Assembly: GCA_039028935.1 (NCBI GenBank)
Contig: JBCCHD010000005.1
Span: 1 to 64,000, forward strand
DNA: 64,000 nt
From: Pseudomonadota bacterium
Lineage (GTDB): Bacteria; Pseudomonadota; Gammaproteobacteria; Steroidobacterales; SZUA-146
Direction of reading: 5' to 3'
Below the pieces are notes generated by a model. It was not told where the DNA came from, did not search any database, and was given only the letters and a program-made list of their open reading frames with translations. Both the position numbers and the translations under genes were made by a program. Of this stretch, positions 47,625 to 56,328 are shown in pieces. Position 1 is the stretch's first letter, and the number at the start of each line of letters is the position of its first letter.

Positions 47625-49712
47625 GTGAGCGACGACGACAATCGCCAAGCCAGCGGTCCGCAACGCAAACGGGGTGTCCAAGCGTCTCGGACCCGGCTGA
47701 GCCAGGCGCTGACGGCGGCCGGCTTTCGTACCCAGTCGGCGCTGGCCGACCACATGGCCGATCGGGAGCACCTCGACGCGGCGCCCAAAGATTTGGTGAG
47801 TCGCGCTTTTCGGGAATTGCCCGTCGACCCGCTGTCGCTGGAGCGCATTGCCTCAGCACTGAATGTTGAGGTGCATACACTGTACAAGACCGCGGACGAA
47901 GCCGATTTAGTGCCGCCAATTGACACGCGCACACCGACCTCACCGGATACCGAGTCAGATATTGCCGCTACCGCTCACCCTGTCGGCCGAACTGGGTGGA
48001 TCGGGGCGCTGCTCATCGCGCTGGCGATTCTCGCTGCGATCGTTTGGTGGCCGGCACCAAAACCCGGCGTAAACGCCACCGACACCATTGCGGATACGCC
48101 ATCGAATACCGAACAGACACCGCCTCTAAGCAACGATCGTCGGGTCATTCCGCTGAGTCGTGGACCGCTTTCGATCGTGGTGTCGACGATTGAAAACGAC
48201 GTGGATAACCGGCTGAGCGAGGCGATTCGCAACACCCTCACAGACGCCTTCCATGTTGCGAGCATTACAGCGACTGCGGCGACCCAATCCGACGCTCCAG
48301 AGGCACTCGCGCAGGAACTTCGCGCCGATCTGGTCGTCTACGGCGACATTGTGTCGGTGGGTAGCCTGAGCGGTATTCGGCTGTACGGTGTCATAGACGA
48401 TCAGCGACAGCCGCTTTGGGCCGAAACGCTGCCCAGCGCCCAACTTGAGACGCAGACTTCGGCTATCGCGGCACGGCTGTCCACGGCGATCAACTCGATG
48501 ATCGCAGGTCGAGCGGCGCCCTATTTTCCCGCGGCGTCGGCACAAGATGATTATCTGCAGGGACATCGCTATCTCGAGCGCCCACCGTCCGAGCTTGACA
48601 TCAAGCGAGCACAAACTCGGTTCTCGTCGGCGCTCAGACAAGACCCGAACTTTGCCCGGGCGCATGCCGGGCTTTGCAGCGCGCTACTCGAGGAATTTTG
48701 GATGGGCGACGAAGAGCGCGCCATGGATGACGCGGCACGAACGTGCGGACGCGCGCTGGCTCTCGCGCCGGACGACAGCGCCGTGCGCGCCGCGCATGCT
48801 TACTTCTTACGCCGTTCCGGGCAAAGTGAACAGTCAATCGAGCTCTACAAAAACATCGTTGATGCCGACCCCTTAAATGCGGTGGCACTCGAGGGACTGG
48901 CCTCAGCGCTGCTCGATCACTTTCGCAAACTGGGCGAGCCATCCTCGTTGAGCGACGCCATTACTGCGGCAGAACAATCGGTAAAGGCGAACCCAAATGC
49001 CTGGCGACCCTACAACACGCTAATCAACCTCAACTGGTTTGCCGGCAATATTCCGGGTGCGATAGCCGCGGCAGAAAAGTCCATTGAGTTTGACGAAAAC
49101 GAACTCGTGCTAGTCAACCTCGGCACGATGTATTTGTGTATGGGCCAGGTTGAACAATCTCGGCAGACCTATGAGCGTGCCATCGAGATGGCGCCAGACT
49201 CCTATGTCGGTATCGAGTTTCTTGGCCAGGCCATGTACTTTCTCGGTGAGTTTGAGCGCTCGGCGACATTGCGTCGAGACGCAATCGAATCCATTGCCGA
49301 AGGCGAACCAGAGATTCATGAAATGTGGGGCAACCTTGGAGACTCCTATCGGCAGGTTGGCAATGCTTCAGGCGCCATCGGTGCCTATCTTCAAGCCAGT
49401 AAGATTGCCGAACGTGATCATTTGCGCGGTAACAGCGCAATCGCCGACCGCGCGTCACGCGCCTACTACTACGTGATGCTGCGTCAACTCGATCAAGACA
49501 CCGTCCCCGATGCCGTGTACAACCGTATAATCGATGAACTCGTTGAGATCGACAACGAGGTTAGCGAGTCGTCGGCGTTACGCAGGCTGGCTCAAACCTG
49601 GCTGGTCCTCGGTGAGCGATCCAAGGCACGCGCGACGCTGGCGCGGGTCACTAAAACCTGTCCAGGCTATGCGTCCATGCCCGATTTGGCGGGCCTTTCC
49701 AGTGCGCCGTGA
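47625..49712 (+). CDS. Membrane-spanning HTH protein with periplasmic TPR domain
   Basis: A 695-residue protein with a modular layout. Residues 20-90 are basic and helical and look like a helix-turn-helix (GFRTQSALADHM and SLERIASALNVEVHTLY). Residues 124-142 are a single membrane helix. Residues 160-290 resemble the beta/alpha domain found in CadC/TolB-N-type regulators, and residues 305-690 carry several TPR units (for example NFARAHAGLCSALLEE, ELVLVNLGTMYLCMGQ). The design is that of one-component membrane regulators of the CadC/ToxR style. Start is a GTG after GGGGGGA. It is divergent from the 1241-residue secreted protein, which is a natural target. Confidence 0.75.
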   Translation: MSDDDNRQASGPQRKRGVQASRTRLSQALTAAGFRTQSALADHMADREHLDAAPKDLVSRAFRELPVDPLSLERIASALNVEVHTLYKTADEADLVPPIDTRTPTSPDTESDIAATAHPVGRTGWIGALLIALAILAAIVWWPAPKPGVNATDTIADTPSNTEQTPPLSNDRRVIPLSRGPLSIVVSTIENDVDNRLSEAIRNTLTDAFHVASITATAATQSDAPEALAQELRADLVVYGDIVSVGSLSGIRLYGVIDDQRQPLWAETLPSAQLETQTSAIAARLSTAINSMIAGRAAPYFPAASAQDDYLQGHRYLERPPSELDIKRAQTRFSSALRQDPNFARAHAGLCSALLEEFWMGDEERAMDDAARTCGRALALAPDDSAVRAAHAYFLRRSGQSEQSIELYKNIVDADPLNAVALEGLASALLDHFRKLGEPSSLSDAITAAEQSVKANPNAWRPYNTLINLNWFAGNIPGAIAAAEKSIEFDENELVLVNLGTMYLCMGQVEQSRQTYERAIEMAPDSYVGIEFLGQAMYFLGEFERSATLRRDAIESIAEGEPEIHEMWGNLGDSYRQVGNASGAIGAYLQASKIAERDHLRGNSAIADRASRAYYYVMLRQLDQDTVPDAVYNRIIDELVEIDNEVSESSALRRLAQTWLVLGERSKARATLARVTKTCPGYASMPDLAGLSSAP

Positions 49713-49752
49713 GTACGAATTTTCCTCGCCGTAGCCGGCACCGGCATGGGCG

Positions 49753-50241
49753 TCAGTCGCCCAACGTCTTAAAAAACACATACGCATCCACGTCGCCGAG
49801 GGTCGGATGACAAAACGCGCCCGGGAGCGTTCCCACCAAGTCAAAACCCAGTTTTCGCCAAAGATAGACAGCGCCTTCATTAGACGCAGCAACGAAGTTA
49901 AACTGCATGGCTCGGTAGCCTAGGGATAGCGCTTCGTGCTGGGAATGCTCACACAGCTGCGTCGCTATACCTTTTCCAGCTGCACGCTCGCAGACCATGT
50001 AGCCGCAGTTACACACATGGCTGCCTGGCCCGGCTTGATTGTCCTTGATGTAGTACGTGCCGAGAATGTCTTCCCCCTGCTCGACGACATACGTCTGTCG
50101 AGGTGCGCTCATCCACAGTGTGCACGCGTCGGCTTCAGTGATCGTCGGCTCGATGGCGTACGTGGTCCCCGCCCGAACAATGGGCTCAATGATCCGCCAA
50201 ATGTGTGGCCAATCGCGGGATGTCGCGATACGTATTAGCAT
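49753..50241 (-). CDS. GNAT family N-acetyltransferase
   Basis: A 162-residue cytosolic acetyltransferase. The acetyl-CoA loop appears as ERAAGKGIAT near residue 85 (R/Q-x-x-G-x-G/A pattern), followed by ASNEGAVYLWRKLGFDLVGTLPG near residues 120-140, the usual C-terminal motif B. It resembles the group of small GNATs that act on amino acids, antibiotics or protein termini; the substrate is unknown. A good GGAG site precedes the ATG. Convergent with the HTH-TPR gene. Confidence 0.9.
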   Translation of the reverse strand: MLIRIATSRDWPHIWRIIEPIVRAGTTYAIEPTITEADACTLWMSAPRQTYVVEQGEDILGTYYIKDNQAGPGSHVCNCGYMVCERAAGKGIATQLCEHSQHEALSLGYRAMQFNFVAASNEGAVYLWRKLGFDLVGTLPGAFCHPTLGDVDAYVFFKTLGD

Positions 50242-50345
50242 GACAGCTCCTAATCGTGATTGAGTCGATGCAATTTCTCTCGTTGATGCGACTTTCTAGT
50301 GTGTATACCATGCGCTAAAGAACGACTATTTAACACGAGAACTCA

Positions 50346-51086
50346 ATGCGCGCACTACGCCCCGACACTAAGTGGACCCAGGACGCCATCGACGCGCTCG
50401 CCGTCGAAGATCATTTTCGACTTCGCGGCACTGACACCACCCGTTTGGACACACTGGTTGACGCGGCGTTTGCGTTTACGCTGACCATGCTCGTCATCAC
50501 ATTCGATGGTGTGCCCAACAGTTTCGACGAAATTATCGATGGTCTATTGCACTTGCCTGCCTTGGTAGTGAGTTTTGCGGTGCTCATGATGTTTTGGTTT
50601 GGGCATCGAAAGTGGAGTCGTCGCTACGGAATTGAGGACGCGGCGACCATCATGGCCAGTGTGTCTTTGGTGTTTGTATTACTGGTTTATATCTACCCAC
50701 TTCGCCTCATATTCGAGGGCATGTTTACCTTCCTCAGTGGCGGCCGCTTACCGTGGACACTGAACTTTACGAGCTTTGCGCAGGTACGCGGTTTTTTTGC
50801 CTTCTACGCCGCGGGCTTTCTGGCCATGTCAACGTTGATGTGCGCGCTGTATTTTTTCGCCAAAAGAAAAGCCGACGATTTACTGCTCGATTCGTTCGAA
50901 CGATTGGAAACGCAGTTCGAGTTCCATCGTTGGCTAGCGGCAATCGTTTTTTCTATTCTTTCGATGTTAATCGCCCTATTCATCCCCATTCAGTTTGTGT
51001 CGATGTCCGGTTTCATTTTTTTTGGACTGTTTGGTTACACGGCAATGGTCGCCCGTCAGCATAAAAAGAACATTGCGGCCTTGTAG
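50346..51086 (+). CDS. TMEM175-like (DUF1211) membrane protein
   Basis: A 246-residue protein with about six membrane helices. The first helix region RLDTLVDAAFAFTLTMLVI (residues 33-51) aligns with the RxxxFSD-AFAxTLL hallmark of TMEM175/DUF1211 potassium channels, but FSD is LVD here. The second hallmark resembles LPALVVSFAVLMMFWFGHRKW near residue 70-90. Length is slightly more than in bacterial members. Bacterial TMEM175 forms tetrameric potassium channels; with the changed motif its selectivity is unclear. No close neighbour suggests a role. Confidence 0.7.
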   Translation: MRALRPDTKWTQDAIDALAVEDHFRLRGTDTTRLDTLVDAAFAFTLTMLVITFDGVPNSFDEIIDGLLHLPALVVSFAVLMMFWFGHRKWSRRYGIEDAATIMASVSLVFVLLVYIYPLRLIFEGMFTFLSGGRLPWTLNFTSFAQVRGFFAFYAAGFLAMSTLMCALYFFAKRKADDLLLDSFERLETQFEFHRWLAAIVFSILSMLIALFIPIQFVSMSGFIFFGLFGYTAMVARQHKKNIAAL

Positions 51087-51121
51087 CCGTCATATTCTGC
51101 CTCACTAAAATACGGTGGCAT

Positions 51122-52357
51122 TCACGTATCGGCTCGTAGCTCCCTTGAACCATCGCGCTCACCGAGAAACCAATCCTCCACGTCATTGGGGTCCAAACCC
51201 GACATTACGCTGAAACTGCCGGTGTTCGTTCGGCTCAGCGCCGAAGGCGGGCGCGGGGTGGTGTGTTCCGCGCGCTCGTGAATGTCATGCGAGTACTCGG
51301 CCATAGATAAGGCGCGATCGGAATCTCTCTCTACCCAATCCGTTGAATCAAACGTGTTGATGCCGGGTGCAGCGGCCCAATATTGGCCTCGAAAATACTC
51401 ACGCCAACCGACGATCTGACGGACAAAGCGCTCAATGCTTACCAACGAGATAATAGAAGGATTGCGTCGATGCGCGTCGATCGCCGTGTCGACCAATTCA
51501 CTTGCCGAAACCATCTTGGCGTTAAGCGCGAAGGACAGCTTGGAATGGTAAAGACGCTGCTCGAACACCGATTCTTCGGTTTTTGCGACGCCCAAAAGGC
51601 CATAGAGAGGCAAGCCGTATCGGCAAAAAATGCGGAGCTGAGCACGTGCTTGACGGCGCGTAATCGCCATCTCAAGCACCGACTCTGCTCTGCCAAAAAG
51701 CCTTGGTACGTAGTGCTCGATACGCGCCAGAATATCGGCGACATCGTTTCTATAACCTGGCTTCGGCGGCGCAACCACTGTCTCCGCGCCATCGAATGCC
51801 GCGTGATTCGGTGACTCAAACTGCCACTGACCTCCTGCAGGTTTACCGTCCTCCATCAAGTAGCCAAATCGTTTGCGCATCGCGCGATAAAACCGCGCCA
51901 TACGCAACGAAGCCCCCGGCGCGAAAGACATCCGGAGCGCATCAAACGGCAATAAAAAGTGCTCGGTGCCGTACTCCTCCACGTCGCGATCGGCAGCGGC
52001 TTGGTACGCTCTCAGTTGATACAGCAGTCGATATTCGTCTGGCCGCTGATAGGCCACCGAATTAAAGCCATGCTTAGCGCATAACTCGTCAAGAAGTTGC
52101 GGTAGCGATAGGGTCGAGCGCGTCGAATCGAGCGTGAGATAAATTACATTGTGACCCGCTTTGGACAATGCGCGCGCAAATAGCTCCATGCCCTTGAACA
52201 TCGCGCAGAGCGTCTGAATATGATGACAGACTGCGTCCGTTTCCTGGCGTAACTCGGCAATAAGATACGTAACGCGAGGATCGGTCTTACGATACCACGA
52301 GTGATTCGCGTTGAGTTGATCACCGAGCACCAAACGCAATTGGGAGACCTTTGACAT
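51122..52357 (-). CDS. Photolyase-related protein (PhrB/CryB, DPRP family), C-terminally truncated
   Basis: A 411-residue member of the bacterial (6-4) photolyase/cryptochrome B family, normally about 500 residues with FAD, a lumazine-type antenna and a [4Fe-4S] cluster. The antenna domain starts LRLVLGDQLN; middle signatures are GGQWQFESPN (near residue 175) and QIVGWREYFRGQYW (near residue 315). After GINTFD the sequence diverges for about 45 residues; the family's HHIQRLM segment is not recognisable, then FSVMSGLDPNDVEDWFLG returns and the protein stops 15 residues later. The C-terminal FeS cysteines are absent. It is probably a decaying or altered photolyase. ATG start. Confidence 0.75.
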   Translation of the reverse strand: MSKVSQLRLVLGDQLNANHSWYRKTDPRVTYLIAELRQETDAVCHHIQTLCAMFKGMELFARALSKAGHNVIYLTLDSTRSTLSLPQLLDELCAKHGFNSVAYQRPDEYRLLYQLRAYQAAADRDVEEYGTEHFLLPFDALRMSFAPGASLRMARFYRAMRKRFGYLMEDGKPAGGQWQFESPNHAAFDGAETVVAPPKPGYRNDVADILARIEHYVPRLFGRAESVLEMAITRRQARAQLRIFCRYGLPLYGLLGVAKTEESVFEQRLYHSKLSFALNAKMVSASELVDTAIDAHRRNPSIISLVSIERFVRQIVGWREYFRGQYWAAAPGINTFDSTDWVERDSDRALSMAEYSHDIHERAEHTTPRPPSALSRTNTGSFSVMSGLDPNDVEDWFLGERDGSRELRADT

Positions 52358-52394
52358 AATCGTATCGTATCAACCGAGTCCGAATCTGTCAGAA

Positions 52395-52443
52395 CGTGAT
52401 CGCGGTCACGATCATTGCAGTAGTCGGACAACCGTCACGGTTG
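52395..52443. promoter_or_regulatory. Two inverted repeats in the photolyase-metallopeptidase divergent region
   Basis: CGTGATCGCGGTCACG (52395-52410) is a dyad with CGTGA/TCACG arms, close to the CRP-type pattern. CAACCGTCACGGTTG (52429-52443) has 6-bp arms and a three-base spacer. Either could regulate the divergent genes; the binding proteins are unknown. Confidence 0.35.
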
Positions 52444-52559
52444 GCCCGGATGTAAAATTAAAAAACTGTCGCTAAATCTGAGACATCCGACACAATCGCG
52501 CACCGCCAATCGCGCAGTTATTCACAGACATTTTTGGGCGATTTCGGCATCCTTTTACC

Positions 52560-55500
52560 ATGCATTTTCGCCCTCAAATTCACTCCGTTCGTGACGTGCG
52601 CCTGAGCACTGACACCGGTTTATTTGACCCAGCCGCTAACAGTCGCCGAAGCGTTCCAGGGTGGGGGACCGAGCGACAAGGCCTTGCGAAGAGCAGCCGG
52701 TCATGCGGACTCTTCGCTGCCGCAGCACTAGCGCTGGGTGCGTGTGGCGGCGGTGGCGTCGACGGCGTCGCAGCGACCTCTAGCGCTCCGCCCACGTCGC
52801 CATCCGCAAATCGCGCACCGATCATCAATATGGTGGCCCCACCTGGCAAAGAAAATCAGCTTTACGAATACCGACCACTGGTCAGCGACGCCGACGGTGA
52901 TGACGTGCATCTGTCCATCGAGAGGCAACCGAGTTGGCTACAGTTCGATTCGAACCGCGCCACTTTCAGCGGCATGCCCAGCACGACGGACATTGGCAGC
53001 CACCCGCTGATTGTTGTGGCCAGTGACGGTATCGACGAGTCGCGAGCTGAACTGACCATCACCATCACGGCGGACGATATTGAAGAAGCGTTGCGGACCG
53101 GATCGCACACACACATCAAAAGCGCCAGTCAGGTTCTACCGAGTATCCTGTCGGCGATTGAATCCAATCAAAGTCGATACACCGCCATTCGTCACGCGTT
53201 GTTCGGTTTCGATACCAATGGCGAGGCGACACCCCAATCGCTCACTGACGTGAGTTGGGATCCATCGCAAGACTCTGCCTTATTGCGGGCGCGATTCGGG
53301 CGCAATGAAGCAATCCTAACAACGAATGCGGTGACACATCGCAGCTACATCGTGCAACAGCGCGATCTAGGCATAATCGGCCTGACCAACCAGACGCGCT
53401 ACGCCGTTTTTGGTGGTAATCCGATGCGAGACTATCTGCGCTCGAATGACGCGTTGTCCGCTGACATGACGGCATTGTTCAACAACACGCTTCGCTGGCT
53501 TCTTCAACACGATGCCGAGACAGCGTCAACCCGCGCCCAACCGAGCAAAGTCGTAGTGGCGCAGCTTGATCAAAGTCACTTCTTCCCAGACCAAAAAGCC
53601 GTCGGAGCGTGGTTGGAGGCCTTTTTAGGCAACGACATTACTTATAATGAGCCTTCGACCTGTGACCGGCAGCTGTCAACCTGTTTGGTCGATGCCGACC
53701 TCCTAATTGTGTCGTCGTATCTTGCGCCAGGCGACGACGCGGTTGCGATAGCGCGGACTGTGCAGGCGGCGATCGAAGCCGGCACTGCCGTGCTGTACGT
53801 CCACCACGACGGTCAATACAACGCCCTAGCACAACGGTTGCTGGGGCTGCTTGACGTTGACTATCACGGCGACAATTACTGGCGAAGACTCTCTGTTGAA
53901 TCCGCTGGTAATGCATTGGGGGATCGACCACTGCCCGACGACATTGTGGCAATCCGAACGATGGTTGAACGACTCGTGGACGATACCTTTACGTTTACGT
54001 TTAGTGGCTGTGAAGACAAGACCTGCCCTGCCAATCACCCTTATCCCGATGAATTTCTGGGCCCGGTTGAAACACTTCAAGGCCAACTTCGGGACCTGGA
54101 TCAACAGAAGGTGCGGATATTTGACCAAGATGGCTATCGATTTCATACGTTGTTGGTGTTACTCGGCGATTACTTTCGCGCGCGGGTGCGCTTCCCGATG
54201 GATATTTACTCGCAACCACGCGACGCGATACTGAAATCGTTATTTGCCGACCATACGGTCTACCACCACCGCGATGTCAATCCTGCACAGAGCGATATGG
54301 GGAACTTCAGTCGCAGTGACTTTTCAACGATCGCTCCTGTAAACCGACGCGTGTCGATGACGAGCAAAACCCCGTTTCGGTCCACCGGGGCGTATGCCTT
54401 ACCGGGCGTACCCTTTACGGTCACACGGATGGATAGCACCGACGTGACCGTGTCGCTTTTCGTCAATACACTTCGCCCAGGCGCAACGCATGAATTTGAA
54501 GCATTCGGTTATACGCGACCGAAGTACGTGCAGAGCGCGCGCTTTGCTGTTGCTCCCGGCGAAACCCTGTCGATAACATCACCGCACGGCGGACCGATAC
54601 AGCTTGAGTTTGGTTCCGCCGGACACGATGTCGAGTTTACTTTTTCAAACGTCGGCGAACACCCCTACTGGCAGGTTCCAGACGACGATGAACAATTTGC
54701 CGAGGCGCTCACTCGTGGCGACTATGACTGGGCCGAGGTCAGCACGCCGAATCTCGAGGTCCACTCAACGCTCGACAAGATGCGCATCACGTTGAGCAAT
54801 CCAGGCTGGCCGACAGGCAGCGAACTGGCGAGTCTTATGACCCGGTTTACTCACCATTTCCCACATGCCCTGGCCGGTTTGGATGGTCCTGGTATCGAGA
54901 CCGACAAAGAAGTAACCGATTTTGCGGCGGCTCACGGGCTCCGCCTGGACTGGCACGACGAAATCAAACACATGAACGCCGATCAAGCAACCTGCGGGTA
55001 TGGCTGTTCGGGAAACCCGTATGACGCCTACTGGGCCTTCGACCCGCTTGGCCACGGTGATCTGCATGAGCTCGGCCACGGTCTCGAGCGCACCCGTTTT
55101 CTGTTTAAGCACTGGGATCGACATGCGATCACCGATCCATACTCGTACTACACGCTGACGAATTACGTCTTGTTAACCGGCGACTCGAGCGTATTGGCCA
55201 GTTGTCAGACGCTGCCTTTTAAAGAGCTGTTCGATACCCTTCAAGCCGCGGCACGCACCGATGACCCAGTGGCTTCGATGACTGCTGCGTCGCCCACTTC
55301 GTGGCATGAAGGGTCAAGCATCTATTTGCAGCTGATGATGCGCGTCCAGGCCGATGGCGCTCTGAACAGCGGCTGGCATCTATTGCCGCGACTGCATATC
55401 CTCGAGCGCGAATTTTCCAGAGCCGATGACAGCGACGACGCATGGCTAGCCAAACGCGATGGACTGGGGTTTAGCAATGTTAGCCGAACCCAAGCCCGCC

Positions 55501-55745
55501 AGTTTGATAACAACGATTGGCTGCTGATCGCCTTGTCGCATGCGGCTGGTCGGGATTTGCGCGCTTACCTACAAATGTGGGGGCTGACGTTCTCCGAAAC
55601 CGCACGCAGCCATGTTAAAGCGATGAACTTACCGTCACTCCCTCCGCTCTTTCATGCCGTGACCGAAGGTGGGCAATGCCTAGGTCTGGATCATCCCGCC
55701 ATCGCCGTCGATGGCCTCCAATCCTGGCCATCGATGAGTCGCTGA
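52560..55745 (+). CDS. M60/ImpA-family lipoprotein metallopeptidase
   Basis: A 1061-residue surface or periplasmic protein. The N-terminal 60 residues contain a hydrophobic stretch ending in LGAC with GGGG after it, a lipobox at Cys61, preceded by an unusually long basic n-region; the true start may be later. Residues 85-170 form an Ig/cadherin-like domain (ADGDD, SDGIDES). The rest follows the ImpA-type M60 layout: an N-terminal domain, then the zinc site HELGH at 836-840. ImpA-type enzymes cleave next to O-glycosylated Ser/Thr. Nearby His/Cys-rich DQATCGYGCSG is typical. Divergent from the photolyase gene. Confidence 0.8.
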   Translation: MHFRPQIHSVRDVRLSTDTGLFDPAANSRRSVPGWGTERQGLAKSSRSCGLFAAAALALGACGGGGVDGVAATSSAPPTSPSANRAPIINMVAPPGKENQLYEYRPLVSDADGDDVHLSIERQPSWLQFDSNRATFSGMPSTTDIGSHPLIVVASDGIDESRAELTITITADDIEEALRTGSHTHIKSASQVLPSILSAIESNQSRYTAIRHALFGFDTNGEATPQSLTDVSWDPSQDSALLRARFGRNEAILTTNAVTHRSYIVQQRDLGIIGLTNQTRYAVFGGNPMRDYLRSNDALSADMTALFNNTLRWLLQHDAETASTRAQPSKVVVAQLDQSHFFPDQKAVGAWLEAFLGNDITYNEPSTCDRQLSTCLVDADLLIVSSYLAPGDDAVAIARTVQAAIEAGTAVLYVHHDGQYNALAQRLLGLLDVDYHGDNYWRRLSVESAGNALGDRPLPDDIVAIRTMVERLVDDTFTFTFSGCEDKTCPANHPYPDEFLGPVETLQGQLRDLDQQKVRIFDQDGYRFHTLLVLLGDYFRARVRFPMDIYSQPRDAILKSLFADHTVYHHRDVNPAQSDMGNFSRSDFSTIAPVNRRVSMTSKTPFRSTGAYALPGVPFTVTRMDSTDVTVSLFVNTLRPGATHEFEAFGYTRPKYVQSARFAVAPGETLSITSPHGGPIQLEFGSAGHDVEFTFSNVGEHPYWQVPDDDEQFAEALTRGDYDWAEVSTPNLEVHSTLDKMRITLSNPGWPTGSELASLMTRFTHHFPHALAGLDGPGIETDKEVTDFAAAHGLRLDWHDEIKHMNADQATCGYGCSGNPYDAYWAFDPLGHGDLHELGHGLERTRFLFKHWDRHAITDPYSYYTLTNYVLLTGDSSVLASCQTLPFKELFDTLQAAARTDDPVASMTAASPTSWHEGSSIYLQLMMRVQADGALNSGWHLLPRLHILEREFSRADDSDDAWLAKRDGLGFSNVSRTQARQFDNNDWLLIALSHAAGRDLRAYLQMWGLTFSETARSHVKAMNLPSLPPLFHAVTEGGQCLGLDHPAIAVDGLQSWPSMSR

Positions 55746-55790
55746 TCGACCGGCGACCGGCGCCTAGCCAACGCGCTCGGCGCGCAATGG

Positions 55791-55796
55791 TATACT
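55791..55796 (+). promoter_or_regulatory. Possible extended -10 (TGGTATACT)
   Basis: TATACT preceded by TGG lies 33 bases before the ATG of the small secreted protein. No -35 is visible, as is common for extended -10 promoters. Confidence 0.4.
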
Positions 55797-55828
55797 CCAG
55801 GTTTTAGAGCCGACCGATCGAGACCACT

Positions 55829-56254
55829 ATGAACGCGCCCGCCCCGTTTCTTACCGCCATACTTGCCGTGTTGCTGGTATCACCGACGTTTGCCGACAGC
55901 GGTACCGCTTTATCCGATGCTCAAACGGAAGCGCTTATCGAACGAGCGGCCAAAGAGGCCGCCGAGGGCGACAACGAATGCGACAACAAAAAACTCCTGG
56001 GCTGTATGGGCATCAACTCCGCCCAGTGTGTCGATCTTCGCGATGCGGTGATCAGCGAATGCACCATGCCCATGGCGCGACAAATATTGGGGGGCGAGAT
56101 CGACACTGACAATCTCGAACTCCAGCACGCACAATGCACACTGCAGTTGGCTGAAGCATCATTCGACATTGATGCGCGTCGCTATTTCCGCTGCATGCCT
56201 GAGGGCACGTATGAGAAACCCGATATCGTCGAAGCGTGGCTCGATAACCGATAG
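55829..56254 (+). CDS. Small secreted cysteine-rich protein of unknown function
   Basis: A 141-residue protein I do not recognise. Residues 1-22 form a signal peptide ending TFA, cut before DSG. The mature part is acidic and helical with six Cys (in NEC, LGC, AQC, SEC, AQC and FRC), an even number that suggests three disulfides in the periplasm. It lies 83 bases after the metallopeptidase gene on the same strand and is followed by a convergent M48 peptidase gene. An extended -10 element precedes it. Confidence 0.75.
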   Translation: MNAPAPFLTAILAVLLVSPTFADSGTALSDAQTEALIERAAKEAAEGDNECDNKKLLGCMGINSAQCVDLRDAVISECTMPMARQILGGEIDTDNLELQHAQCTLQLAEASFDIDARRYFRCMPEGTYEKPDIVEAWLDNR

Positions 56255-56328
56255 ACCGCTTTCATTAAGCGTGACGCCACCACAACGCCGGCGCCCAGTG
56301 CAGAGACCACGTCATCACATGGCCACCA

